Below, one piece after another: positions 11,614 through 23,559 of a stretch of 64,000 bases of DNA (positions within the stretch are counted from its first letter, which is position 1; each line of letters opens with the position of its first letter). The DNA lies in contig NC_089234.1 of NCBI RefSeq assembly GCF_963924675.1, forward strand, positions 23,861,668 to 23,925,667. The letters run 5' to 3'. A program made the translations under genes and the position numbers. This stretch comes from Phocoena phocoena (taxonomy: Eukaryota > Chordata > Mammalia > Artiodactyla > Phocoenidae). The notes under the pieces are model-generated. The model was not told the origin of the DNA, did no database searches, and saw only the letters and a program-made list of their open reading frames with translations.

Positions 11614-13512
11614 CACCTCTTCACTCCCTTATTCATTTTGGAGTCTTTATACCCTAGCTCAGTACCTGACCTATGTATGGTAGGCACTCCAGTCACTCTC
11701 TAGGATACAAACCCTTATTCCCATCTTTCTGACACTAGTGTCTTCACAAGCCTGTCCTCTAACTAGGGTTATACAGCTAAGATGAACTCATAATGTCTGT
11801 AAAATGGATGAATAAATAAAAGAACTGCACCTCGTCTAGGTAGAAAACAGCTCCATGTGAAGCAGGGCGGGTCTCCTGGTCTCCCCTCCTCTGTCATAAT
11901 GTAGACACCCCTTCCTCAGCCTGCAGACTTTCAGCTCTTGTCTGCTCTTAAGGAAAGACAAGTGGGCCAAACTCAGAGGCCGTAAAGATCCTGAATCCTG
12001 TCAACTGGTTCCCACCTGGGCATACAGCTGAGTGTCTGGAGGAGAATCTGGAATGCACTGATCTCTCATTTTGATTCTGGCGGACACATTCCCCCACGTG
12101 CCCAGGGAAGTTTCAAAAACCACTTAAAACACATCCCACTCTGGGACCTGAAAAATTAAGATGCCTCGGTATGGAGTCTGACCAGCCTCTGTTTGAATCC
12201 CAGTTCTGTCATTTCTAGCTCCAGTACGTTGGGCCACATCAATACTCTAAAACTTGAGTTGCCTGATCTTTAAAATGGGAACAACAGGGCCCTTCTCCAA
12301 AGGGTTGAAAGAGACGCTGAGTATGAAGAGCTTAGTTCAATGCCCAATGTGTTGTACTTGTTCAGGAAACAATGTTCTGCTTCTCCCTGCACGGCTGGAG
12401 TTACCGCAACTGCCTCCTCTAATTGGCCTGTCACTAACCCATCCTTCTTTTCAATGTTTTTCCCCCGAGGGCGTTTCTACAGGCAACTTTTCAAAGAAAA
12501 AGTGTATTCAAACGGTGAGCATAAAGCTGGACCTGATCCCATATTTTTGCATCAACTTTTCAAATGGGAAGTGCAATTTCAAGGAAGTTTTTGGATAATC
12601 ACCATCACCATAAAAAGGCACTTAAGTGCCTCTTCACAAGTGGTGCTGAAGGAAGAGGACAAGACTACACAGTCCTGCCTCCAGGCACATTTCAAAGAAT
12701 CACGTAGACACAATCTGTTCTTTTCAGAAAATTGCCAAACCTAATGGTTTTCTCAGCCCTTACCTCTCTAACAGCATCTGATTCTCAGTGAAACCTTGAA
12801 CCTCTCTTCTTCCTATGGTGTTGCTCATTTATGGTCTTCTTCCTGCTTCAGGAACATTCTTCCTTTGTCTCCTTGGCTGGTGGCTGTTTATCTCTCTTCT
12901 TCCACTTACTGGCTGTGCAACCTCTGAAAATTTACCTAACCATCCTGAACCTTGATATCATTATTCATAAGATCAAGGTAATGATACCTACTTCATAAGG
13001 CTAGTTTGAAGATTATATAGGAGAAATAGGCTGCAACTAGATGGTACTCCATCTCCTGACAAATGTTTTGACATGCTAAATAAAATAAAACTCAGAATCT
13101 TAAATAGTTTCCCACCTTGGAAGGAAATTCCAGCATGTCAAAATCAAACTGAAAACTCAATACCAAAGCGGTAATCAGGGGCTGACTCAATCATGATCCA
13201 CGGTGTTTTGTGAACTAAACATAGGCTCTGGGAACTGAGGGGTGGATTCTAAGATCTATCTAAGGAAAAGAGAAGTTTTTATGCCCTACAAGGTAGATAG
13301 CTGGAAAGAGCCCATATAGAAAATTTGCAGTGCTATCAGACATGACACGGAGCCTTGAAATATGTTAGCCGGTGTCTGCACAAGCAACAACAAATTGCCT
13401 TCTGATCAGAGTCTTGGATTAGGGTGCTGTGGGAATAGCCACCAAAAGAAAACAAAATCCCAGGCTAGCTATTGCTATGAATCTGGAGTTTGAATTCACA
13501 TGACCTGCATGA

Positions 13513-13516
<4 letters not shown>
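11614..13516. repeat. L2 and MIR fragments in unclassified DNA
   Basis: 11620-11715 is L2-like. 12150-12365 forward MIR ('gtttgaatcccagttctgtc', 'ctttaaaatgggaacaac'). 12890-13045 forward MIR ('cttccacttactggctgtgc'). No gene evidence in the rest. Confidence 0.55.

Positions 13517-13569
<53 letters not shown>
13517..13569. repeat. Compound (TG)n(TA)n microsatellite
   Basis: About six TG units run directly into about 20 TA units. Likely highly polymorphic. Confidence 0.97.
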
Positions 13570-13573
<4 letters not shown>

Positions 13574-14814
13574 CATCCACTGATACTCCTAGGGCTCAAA
13601 CAGAAGCAAATGCAAAACTACCTACAGGGGACATTTTACAATACAGGGAACCCTATAAGAATGCAGAACAGAGAACGCCATGTGAAGATGAGCTAATACT
13701 TAAAACACATATATAACCCCCCCCAACACATACACACACCACTATGACATTTGAAACAAATGAAACTGATAAATGAGTCAGAAAGAACCTAGAATATTAA
13801 AATTAGCATAAGTAAAACAGCATAAGGCTTAGTAGATATTGGTTATTCAACAGTTCCTATTTCCCACTCTCTTTTCTTCTATACCTTAAATAATGGTTCC
13901 AAAATTCTGCCCTTGTCTCTGTGTGGGACATTGATTTTGGGTTTTCTTATATTTGATTCGTTCATTCATTTAGCAGAGGAGCCCATGACCAGTACTGAGC
14001 TTTAGGAAGACAGTCGTTTGTACTACCACCATATTGATTCATACACCATTGCAAAAAAAGGAATAAAAGAATCCAAGGCAATAATGGAGAACCAAGGGCC
14101 AAGCTAGAGGCAGGCAGTTCAAGAGAAAGGCAATCTATCTGCCTACCACAACAGAGTAGCCATGTGGTTAAAAATTTTTAAAAAGTATGAGAAAAGGAGC
14201 TAGCAGTATAGAGAAGGGAGCCACTGAGGAATCTCCAGCTCCATTTGTGGACTCTAATGGGCTGGGTCCATGACTTGAACCCAAAGCTTAGGAGCATAAA
14301 GCATCCTTCTAAAGTTTGTGTGTGTGCTTTAAAGGCCAAGAGTTGGACCCCTGGAGCATGAGCCCTCCTGCCTCCCCTATATATAACAGGGCTGTAGTTC
14401 AGGGTTTTCAGAAGTTATCTCCTGGAGCAAGAGATATTCACCCTGGAGGGGACAAGAGTAATAGGGCAGGTGCTAAAGCTATGCCACCTATTTGAAGGGT
14501 TTTCATACGGAGAGAGGGAGGACTCGTAGGCTTCAGAAAAGAATGTCTGAATGAGGTGGTGCCAAAAGAGAAACTATTTCCAATAGATAGAAGACTAAAG
14601 AGAGTAGATTTCATTTTACTGTGATATGGCCTTAGCTAATAGTTAGAATTCTCCAAAACCAGAATTGGCTGTTTGAGGAAATGAGCTCCCTGAAACTGGA
14701 AGTGTATAGACAGAAACTGTGTGGTTGCTGTCAGAGCTAATATACAAAGGATTTGGGAGTTGGACTAAAGACGCATCCAGCACACGAATTCTGTAAGAAT
14801 AGCCTAAGAAGATA
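13570..14814. other. No recognised feature
   Basis: Unique-looking intronic DNA. A short C-run and CA-rich stretch occur near 13718-13740. No repeat family, exon or promoter was recognised. Confidence 0.4.
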
Positions 14815-15165
14815 AAACGTAAAGAGATAAGGTTAAAGACGCAGACATAGAGAATGGACTTGAGGACATGAGGAGTGGGAAGGGTAAGCTGGGACAAAGT
14901 GAGAGAGTGGCATGGACATATATACACTACGAAATGTAAGATAGCTAGCTAGTGGGAAGCAGTCACATAGCACAGGAAGATCAGCTCGGTGCTTTGTGAC
15001 CACCTAGAAGGGTGGGCTAGGGAGGGTGGGAGGGAGACGCAAGAGGGAGGGGATATGGGGATATATGTATACATATAGCTGATTCACTTTGTTACACAGC
15101 AGAAACTAACACACCATTGTAAAGCAATTATATTCCAATAAAGATGTTATATAAAAAAAGGCAGC
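14815..15165 (+). mobile_element. 5'-truncated LINE-1 3' end, cetacean type
   Basis: It contains the L1 3'-UTR text shared with the copies at 41.1 and 52.0 kb: 'agtgggaagcag', 'gctttgtgaccacctaga', a G-rich 'gggagggtgggagggaga' stretch, and 'gcaattatattccaataaag' before the A tail. Low divergence between copies suggests a fairly recent insertion. Confidence 0.9.
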
Positions 15166-16060
15166 AGCAAACACACTACAAAAATATTTACCAATGAGAA
15201 TATATAAAATGAACTCCATACCTGGAAGTATTAATAAAAACAAAAAGAGTTTAATTAAATAAATGATAATTAAGTATTTTTTCCTCTTTCCCTTTTTCCA
15301 TTTTCATAACAGAGGGTGAGTACTCACACACATAAGCAATCCAAAGGAACACCACCAAGTGACACTGGCACAACTGAAATGCTAAAAATGTCATAGGTCC
15401 CACATTGTCATCACTTTTCTCTTCTGTGTATATTTCCATGAGACAGAGCTGGATCATCTAAGCACTGCTGTCTTCAACTCTGTGTTTGCAGAACATGGGT
15501 CCTGATGCATTGCAAATGGAGTGAGAATCCCTGCTTGTGACTTAATGAGGAAAGATAGCCCAGTCACAGCTGTCCTCACCCCATGTTAATCAAGGGCTGA
15601 TGATTTTCTGCTGAGAAACTGTCCTCACTGATATATGGTCTTATTAGCCAACTATTACCCAGTCGGCCTAAGACCTCTGGCCTTTCTAATTTTGAGTTTG
15701 GACAAGTAGACATTAAGGAGACTGAAGGCTCAAAGAATATTGGGAGGTAACTTCACCCAAGAGAAAATATCCCCTGAAGTCCTAGAAAAGTTAAAATTCA
15801 TGGTAGCAAAAGAAGAAATTTTAAAAAACACACAAAAAAAGAAAACAGAAAAAAAAAAAACCTCCCAAGAAGGAGAGGGAAATCTGAGTTAGCTCATCCA
15901 ATCAGAGGCCAAATAATATGAAGATCAGTGTCATCTGCTCAGCTGTGAGGCCTGACGGGGTAAAGCTGGTTTATGCCAAGCAGAGAGCTCACACTGAAAA
16001 GGGACTTAGCACAGCTAAGAATCCTTTACCCACAGAATTCTTACAACACACTGGTGAGCT
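15166..16060. other. No recognised feature apart from an A-rich tract
   Basis: An A-rich stretch lies at 15818-15862. The rest is unclassified intronic sequence. Confidence 0.4.
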
Positions 16061-16064
16061 TTCC

Positions 16065-16215
16065 GTCATGATTCTCACTCTACCTAAAATGAAGCAAATT
16101 CAGAGATGTTAAGCCATCCACTCCAGGTCACACATCTGGGAAAAAGGGAAGCATGGAATTATAAATCCAGGCCTTTTGAGTCCAAGTCCAATTCTCTCCA
16201 GAGCCTAATGCTATG
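16065..16215 (-). repeat. MIR SINE relic, reverse orientation
   Basis: 'gcaaattcagagatgttaag', 'ccaggtcacacatctggg' and 'ccaggccttttgagtccaag' follow the reverse MIR order. Confidence 0.65.
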
Positions 16216-16274
16216 CCCCTCAAGAGGGTCAACTTTCTGCTGCATATTAATTAACTATGAATTGTCCTCTAAAG

Positions 16275-16505
16275 CAGCAGTCCCCAACCTTTTTGGCACC
16301 AGGGACTGGTTTCACGGAAGACAATATTTCCATGGACGGGGGTGGGGGTTGGTGGTTATATGATGGTTCGGGTGGTAATGCGAGCAATGGGGAGCAGCAG
16401 ATGAAGCATCGCTCACTCGCCTGCTGCTCACCTCCTGCTGTGTGGCCTGGTTTCTAACATGCCATGGACGAGTACTGTTCTGTGGTGGGGGACTGGGGAC
16501 TCCTG
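16275..16505 (+). mobile_element. hAT-type non-autonomous DNA transposon, copy A
   Basis: The 231-base element starts cagcagtccccaac and its other end in reverse starts caggagtccccagt. A perfect 8-base duplication ctctaaag (16267-16274 and 16506-16513) is the hAT signature. Inside are 'ttggcaccagggactggttt' and 'ggtaatgcgagcaatgggga'. It shares a family with 27218-27440. Confidence 0.9.
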
Positions 16506-16513
16506 CTCTAAAG

Positions 16514-17990
16514 TGTTTCCTTAACTGAGCCTTTCTCCGTAACCCACTGTCACCAAGTACGTAACAAGCACCTAACAAGTACCCCAGTGGGTTTCTTTCC
16601 TTGGTCGAACCTTCCTCATCCTTCAAAGTCCAGCTAACTCCCTCCCCCAAATTCTGTAGTCTCCAAAGACCTTTCCTCACTGGTGGTCTCAGAAAGTCAT
16701 TAGTTTCTAAGGTTCCAATGTCCACATATGTGATTAACAAGAGTTTATTACTTTTTCTCTCTCATCAGACTGAGCTACCTCAGGGAAGGTCTGAGTCTGA
16801 TTCATCACTATATCCACACAAGCACCGTACACAATTATTTAAACCTTCCAAGTCCTCAGTAAAGGTGTACAGAATGGAAAAGGAAGCTCCGGCATGAGGA
16901 AACTGGGGTCTTGCTACAGAGTCAAGGCATACACGTGAAACAGATACTGAAGAAAAGATTATCACATGCTGCACTGTGTGTCACAGATTTTAATTACTGT
17001 AGAGACAGTCCCTAAGGGACACTCCCCAGAAAACAAAAAGCATACATACACATCTCTCCTATCCTCAATCCCCAATGTGCTTTCTCCTTCTCCCAGACAT
17101 TGGAAGCATCCACAAAGGGCTGTTCCCTTCCCTATGACTGTAAAGACAGGTCACTGCCTGATCAAGACTGGATTTCTTAATTGGGATAAGATTATCGATG
17201 GAAAGCCCAAGTCTCAGACCAAGAGAAACAGAACTGGAGAGAAAAGTTCACATCCTAAATTCTGAAACAAATTGGGAAGTTGATGAAAGGCAAAGCTAAA
17301 GATCATCTTTAGGTTTTGAATGGTTTATGGTAAAGAAATAACTTACTCAAATAGCCTTTGTTATTTTAACACAGACATTTCCCAACCTCCAGTGAACTAT
17401 GCTAACAAGAAAAGAAATAGTTTCCAATCTTTGCATAAAAAAGCACAAATTATGTAGACTAACACCCAAAGGTCCCCCACTGGCTGACCTCAGGCTAACC
17501 TCTTTGCTACCTTCCATCATGCACCCTGTGCTCCAGCCAAACTAAACCACTTGCTAAACTGAACTACACCTCCCCTTTCTCCACCTTCACAAGGTTACTT
17601 AGGCGTTTTGCATTGTCTATAGTAGCCCCTCTGTGAGCTAATCTGACATTTTTTTCCAGGAACCATCCACCCAAAAAAGCCATGTTTTTCATCTTCCACA
17701 CACCTGGCTGGATCTTCCTTCGCTAAAATCCTGAAGTACTTTTATCTCTCTAGTGGGATGTGAGGGCAGAAGTTTGTACTTACTTGACATTTTAAAGCGA
17801 CATTTTAGTAGTAAGGATTTTTTTCTATTATTAATTCTTGTCTCTCAAAGTCCCTCTAATGGCTTCAAAACATCTTCTCTTACACTAGGTAATTTTCATA
17901 CTCTTCTGAAACTAGTTAAAATAGCTCCATTTTACAGGTGAAGAGTTACAATAAGTGTACTCAGTCACAAAGGAGCAGAGTATGGTCAAT
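16514..17990. repeat. L2 fragments and unclassified DNA
   Basis: 16590-16850 forward L2 ('ttcaaagtccagctaactcc', 'ctcagggaaggtctgagtct'). 17450-17740 forward L2 ('caggctaacctctttgctac', 'caccctgtgctccagcc'). 16851-17449 has no recognised feature. Confidence 0.55.
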
Positions 17991-17994
17991 CCTG

Positions 17995-18135
17995 GTAAGC
18001 CGTCTATATGCATTTGAGAAGAATGTGCATTCTGGTTCGTTGGGTGAAGTGTTCTACCAATATCAGTTAGATCAAGTTAGTTGACTGCGTTGTTCAATTC
18101 TACACCCTTACTGATTTTTCTTTCTACCTGTACTA
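17995..18135 (-). mobile_element. Old LINE-1 fragment, reverse orientation
   Basis: 'gaatgtgcattctggttcgt', 'tatcagttagatcaagttag' and 'gttgttcaattct' match reversed L1 ORF2 text. It abuts a forward L1. Confidence 0.75.
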
Positions 18136-18139
18136 TAAA

Positions 18140-19219
18140 CTACCAACAAAGAATCAAAAATTGAATTTTTAAAATACCATTTAAAAATCATATTTATGAA
18201 ATGCTTAGGGATAAATCTGGCAAAAGAGGTTCAAGATCTATAAAATATTTATATAAAACATTGCTCCTCAAATTGATCTATAGACTTTATGTAATCTTAA
18301 TAAAAATTCCAGAACCCTGTTTTGGAGAGTAGAAATTGACAAGTTGACTTTCAAATTTTATGGAAATGCAAAGTACCTAGAATGACCAAGACAACTTTGA
18401 TAAGTAAGAACAACTTCAAGAGACCTACTCCCAAGACATTATAAAGCTACAATAATCAAGATAATGTGGCACTGGTGTCAAGATAGACAAATAAATGGTT
18501 GAAGTGGAATAGAGTCCAGAAATATACCTGTATATATATGGACAATTGATTCTTGACAAAAGTGCAAAGGCAGTTCAATGGAGAAATAATGGTCTTTTCA
18601 ATAAGTGGCATTGGACTAATTTGGCATCCACATGCGATAATAATAAACTTTGACTCATACCTCACACCATATGCAAATTAACTCAGAATAGATCCTAAGG
18701 CCTAAATATAAAACCTAAAACTATACAGCATCTAGAAAAGAGCAGAGGAGAAAATCTTTATAAACTTGACAGGCAAAGATTTCATAGGCATGACACCAAA
18801 AGCATGATCCAAAAATAAATACCTGAAAAACTACCCTTCATCAAAATTACAAGAGTCTCTTCATTGAAAGACACTGTAAGGAGGATTAGAAGACAAGCTA
18901 TGGTATAGGAGAAAAATATCTGCAAAACATATATCTGATAAAGGACTTTTATCCAGAGTATAGAAGGACTCTTAACCCTCAATAATAAGACAAAAACAAC
19001 CCAGTTTTTAAGAAGGACTCTTAACCCTCAATAATAGGACAAAAACAACCCAATTTTTAAGTAGGCAAAATATTTGCTCAGAGACATCAACAAATAAATA
19101 ATCTAGATAGCAAATAAGCATATGAAAAGATGCTCAAAACATCCTTAGTCACTAAGAGAATGAAAATTAAAATCACAATGAAATATCACTATACACCTAT
19201 TAGAAGGGTTAACATTTTT
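18140..19219 (+). mobile_element. Old LINE-1, 5' portion, split by a later L1
   Basis: Forward L1 ORF2 text includes 'aggttcaagatctataaaat', 'ataatgtggcactggtgtca' and 'atgcaaattaactcagaata'. It continues at 20632-21312 after an inserted younger L1. Near-matching duplications at 19220-19235 and 20615-20631 mark the junctions. Many stops; not coding. Confidence 0.85.
18964..19061 (+). repeat. 49-base tandem duplication within the old L1
   Basis: Two adjacent units (18964-19012 and 19013-19061) both begin aaggactcttaaccctcaat and differ at only two positions, so the duplication is younger than the L1 around it. Confidence 0.95.
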
Positions 19220-19235
19220 AAAAACAACTATAACA

Positions 19236-20614
19236 GATGGGAGTACGTCAAACTAAAAAGTTTTTGGAAAGCAAAGAAACTGTCAACAAAATGAAAAGGC
19301 AGCCTACTGAATGGGAGAAGATATTTGCAAATGATATATCTGATGAGGGGTTAATATCCACAATATACAAAGAACTCATACAACTCAACATCAAAAAAAC
19401 AAACAGGGCTTCCCTGGTGGTGCAGTGGTTGAGAGTCCGTCTGCCGATGCAGGGGACACGGGTTCATGCCCTGATCCGGGAGGATCGCACATGCCCCGGA
19501 GCGGCTGGGCCCGTGAGCCATGGCCGCTGAGCCTGCGCGTCCGGAGCCTGTGCTCCGCAGCGGGAGAGGCCGCAACAGTGAGAGGCCTGTGTACTGCAAA
19601 AAAAAATGAAAACAAACAAACAAAACAAACAACCTGATTTAAAAGTGGGCAGAGGACCTGAATATGCACTGCCCCAAAGAAGACATACAAATGGCCAACA
19701 GACACATGAAAAGATGTTCAACATCACTAAACATTAGGGGATTGCAAATCAAAATCACGAGCTACCACCTCACTTGTCAGAATGCCTATTGTCAAAAAGA
19801 CAACAAACAAAACGTGTTGGCAAGGATGTGGAGAAAAGGAAACCCTCACACACTGTGGGCGGGACTGTAAATTCATACAGCCACTATGGAAAACAGTATG
19901 GAGGTTTCTTAAAATGTTAAAAATAGGACTGTCATATGATCTAGCTATTCCACTTAGGAGTTTTTACCCAAAGAAACAAAACCACCAATTTAAAAGATAT
20001 ATGCACTCTGATGTCCATTACAGTATTATGTACAATAGCCAAGCTATGTAAGCAACCTAAGTGCCCACTGATAGACGAATGGATAATGAAGATGTGGTAC
20101 GTATACATACATATATACAACAGAATATTTCTCAGCCATTAAAAAATGAAATATTGCCATTTGTAACAACATGGATGGATCTAGAAGGTATTATGCTAAG
20201 TGAAATAAGTCAGAGAAAGACAAACACTGTACATTCTCCACTTATATGTAAAATCTAAAAAACAAAACAAAGAAACAAACAAAATGAAAACAGACTCATA
20301 GATACAGACAACAAATGAATTAGTTGCCAAAGGGAGGGGGTGAGGGGGTTGGAGGTGGGCAAAATAATTGAAGGGGATTAAGAGGTACAAACCTCCGGTT
20401 ATATAATAAATAAGTCACAGGGATGTAATATACAGCATAAGGAATATGGTCAATGATAATATAGTAACTCTGCATGGGAACAGGTGGTTTCTAAACTTAT
20501 CACGGTGATCACGTCATAACATATGCAAACCTCAACTCATTAAATCATTATGTAGTATACCTGAAACTAACAGAATATTGTATGTCAACTATATTTCAGT
20601 TTAATTAATTAATT
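19236..20614 (+). mobile_element. Younger LINE-1 3' portion inserted in the old L1
   Basis: Text in L1 order includes 'gaatgggagaagatatttgc', 'tcaacatcactaaacattag' and 'gaatggataatgaagatgtg', then the 3' UTR with 'gtaatatacagcataaggaa'. It is 5' truncated, with frame breaks, and carries a CHR SINE at 19406-19609. It is flanked by a roughly 16-base duplication resembling aaaaacaactataaca. Confidence 0.9.
19406..19609 (+). mobile_element. CHR-type cetacean SINE
   Basis: Full core from gggcttccctggtggtgcag to gtgtactgc plus an A-rich tail, with aaaacaaaca on both sides as target duplication. It interrupts the inner L1, so it is the youngest of three nested elements. Confidence 0.95.
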
Positions 20615-20631
20615 AAAAACCAATTATAACA

Positions 20632-21312
20632 AGTGTGGATGAGGAGGGGAACAACTATAACTCTGATGTGCTGCTGCTGCTGGAAATGTAAAATGGCACA
20701 ACCACCCTGGAAGACGGTTTGGCATGTTCTCAAAAATCTGAAGCTACATCCACCGTATGAGCCAGTCATTGCACTATTAAGTATCTGTCCAAGAGACATA
20801 AAAGCACATGTCTATACAAAAACTTGTGCAGGAATGGTCATAGCAGCTTTAGGTGTAATAGCCAAAACCTAGATTAACCCATTAACAGGTGAATGGATAA
20901 ATCAATTTTGGTATATCCATACAATGGACTACTCCCCAGGAAAAAAAATAATCATAAACTATTGATACACGCAACAACATGGATGGATCTCGAAATATTA
21001 TGATAAGAGAAAAAAGCTGTGTAAAAACAGAGTACATAATGTTTAGTTCCTTTTATATAAAATTCCAGAGAATGTAAACTAATCTATAGTTACTGTGAAC
21101 AAATGCCCAACTGTGAATGCTGTGAGGGGATGAAGCAGGGCGAGAGGAAGGAATTACAAAGGACAACAAGGGGGTGATGGATACACTGACTTTCTTGACC
21201 TTAGTTATGAATGCATGGGCGCATTAGCGTCAAAACTTATCAAATTAGTACACTTTAATGTGTGCAGTTATTGAATATCAACTATACCTCAATAAAGTTG
21301 TTTATAAACACC
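20632..21312 (+). mobile_element. Old LINE-1, 3' portion resumed after the insertion
   Basis: It resumes with 'gtgtggatgagg', 'aaatgtaaaatggcacaacc' and 'ccaagagacataaaagcaca', and ends 'caactatacctcaataaag'. The break point matches the 19219 half. Confidence 0.85.
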
Positions 21313-21684
21313 TGCAGGCAACTCACAGAGTGACCTTAGTTTTATTTTAAACAATGTTTATGAGCACTTAATGCCAAGAGAATACCCTAACTCTTCTATA
21401 CATATATCTTCAAGATATAACTCTTCAAGTGCTATAGAAAACATATTTGAAGCTAGGTCAGACCTTCTCCCTAAAATATGCTCTCATAATAATCTACAGT
21501 CTTATTTTGTCAGGTCTGGCATTTTCACCATAAACACCTTTGGGTCAAGCAATTTCACAGTACAACTAATTAGCCGTAATGCAATTTTGCCATAAAAGAT
21601 AAAATAACTGGTTGACAATTTGGCTGCATTTCATCATTGACACACTACTCCCATTTTTATATTGTTTAAATCTTAGGTCTCATA
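21313..21684. other. No recognised feature (flank of the transposase relic)
   Basis: AT-rich unclassified DNA between the old L1 and the FLYWCH-MULE relic. No terminal inverted repeat was identified by eye. Confidence 0.4.
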
Positions 21685-22490
21685 ATGGTCTATACCGTGA
21701 TGAGTAGACATGGTGGTCTGAAAGTAGCGGATAACAATTGTGTTCGAAAATATGGTGATAAGAAAACTTACTGGACGTATGAGACAAGAGAGTGCAACGC
21801 CAGACTGCACACTATACTAGAAAATGATAACAAAGCAGTTTGCAAATCTTTCAGTAAGCCCAGTCACCCTCCCACGCGTCAAAGCCAAAAGTTTATCAAG
21901 CTATGGCAAATATAAAAGAGGCGGCTTGTACTTCACACCAGGCTTTGGGAGCTTTAATTATCCAGTCTTTGTCTGATTTAGATACAACAGCTTGTTCACT
22001 CATGCCATCTTTACCAAATTTATCACACAACATAAGTTGGAGGCAAAAGAAGAAGAATCAAGCTCCTCCTACGCCCCCAAAAAGAAGTGATTACATGATT
22101 CCTGATGAGGTTAAGTTTCTTGAAAATGGTAAAAAATTTTTGCTATTTGATAGTATAGAACATGATGTAGATAGAATTTTGGTAGTTGGCACGAACCTGG
22201 CTCTGATGATTTGGTGTAATATAAGAATTGGGCATGTGATGGAACAGTTAAATGAAGTCCAGATATGTTCTACCAGTTATATACATTACCTATAAGAAAT
22301 AGCATCCTTCCTCTGTTTTCCTTCCAGGGAAATCTGAAGAGATTTACAGCAGATTTTCCTATATCGTGAAGAATCTACATCCAACATTAGATCCTGAATC
22401 CTTAACGATCGACTTTGAGAAACAAATTATCATAAGTTTCTCTAAGATATACCCGAATATGATGATAACTATCGATCTACACATATTTTA
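21685..22490 (+). pseudogene. Broken FLYWCH zinc finger plus MULE-type transposase relic
   Basis: The 5' part (21685-21915) encodes a FLYWCH-like finger: SRHGGLK, then GDKKTYW and RECNARLHT. The Cys expected after YW is Tyr (TAT), and only one His of the terminal His pair remains (SHPP). After a frame change at about 21900 comes ANIKEAACTSHQAL and FLLFDSIEHDVDRILVVGT, the linker and start of a MULE catalytic domain. Another shift leads to DGTVK, a stop (22253-22255), then PDMFYQLYT and RNSILPL. A third shift leads to KSEEIYSRF and TIDFEKQ. DGT and DFE are positions of the first two acidic residues of the MULE DDE triad. The third and the C-terminal half are missing. Three frame changes and a stop mean it is dead. 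FLYWCH-MULE proteins are best known to me from invertebrate MuDR-like elements. Whether this is a transposon relic or a processed copy of a host-adopted gene is open. Confidence 0.8.
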
Positions 22491-23558
22491 AATGTATTCA
22501 TTTCTTTTGTATTTTCATTTTTCACAATGAAATCTTTTTTTAAATGTTATTACTTTTCATGTCTCATGGTGTCCTTTTTAATGCCCCTCTTTTATTTTCA
22601 TTATTTTATCTTTTACAGCAAAATTTTCCTCTGGCCAGTTAGTTATGCAGTGAAACTGCTCGCAGTGAAACTGCTGTGGCAAAGATTCAATACCTAGAAC
22701 CCTCTGCAGACTTACCACCATTGCCATCAATTACTCATTTGATCAATGCTTCTCTTTCTATGACAGCAGAGATAGTATCAGTATCCTTCATTCCCGCTTC
22801 GCTAGGTCCTGGTACACAGTAAGCGCTCAATAAGTACTTGTTGGATACAGTATTTTGACCTGGTGTCTGGGTGATAAAGAGCAGGCTGTTGATACTTGAA
22901 ATTAAATACACTAAAAAATAAGAGATGGTTTCTGCTCTTTAAGCTTTTCTTCATTTTCCCATTTATTTTGTCGATATTCATTTTAGAAAAATTTTTTTCA
23001 AGATTCTAAAACATGAATCTCTGTTAGAGTTTGTTAGAATTTGTCTGGTATCTGTTAGTAAGTTACTTGGGAGAAAAAAGACAAACGTCACAGCATACCT
23101 TTCAGTTATTTTTAATGATTAAGTTGTGATACCTGTAATGGTGATTAAATGAATAATATCAGCTTTTTACCTGATTAGTAAAGTGGCATTTTTCAGCATC
23201 AAAAAGGGAAAGAGACTGTATAAACCCAAGGGTAGGCAGACTCTATCAAGCGTAATGATCTGCTAGTCAGACCTGAAAGCTCCCTTCTGGGGCTGGAGCC
23301 TCTGAGCTAGAAGGTTCCAGAGACCATCCATGCCTCCTATAAACACAGGACAGAGTAGATTCCTCAGCCATCTTTCAGAATCTTAATTATGAAACATTCA
23401 AGTCCAATATTAGTAAAATAATATTTGAATAGAGAAAAGTTAATCTATCTTTTCCTCCTCACTCATTCCCAGCTAGCTATCATAAAGCTTCTGGATTACA
23501 ATCCCTGGTATCTCTACCAAGCGCTTCAAGTTAAAAAGTCTCCGTTTTAAAGCTAATT
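22491..23558. other. Unclassified DNA with an L2 3' end
   Basis: 22765-22850 resembles the L2 3' end ('gtaagcgctcaataagtact'). A perfect 15-base tandem duplication lies at 22647-22676. No other recognised feature. Confidence 0.45.
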
Positions 23559-23559
23559 C

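Noticed and set aside
21685..22490. A functional transposase gene
   Set aside because: Three frame changes, a stop and missing C-terminal half make it non-functional as it stands.
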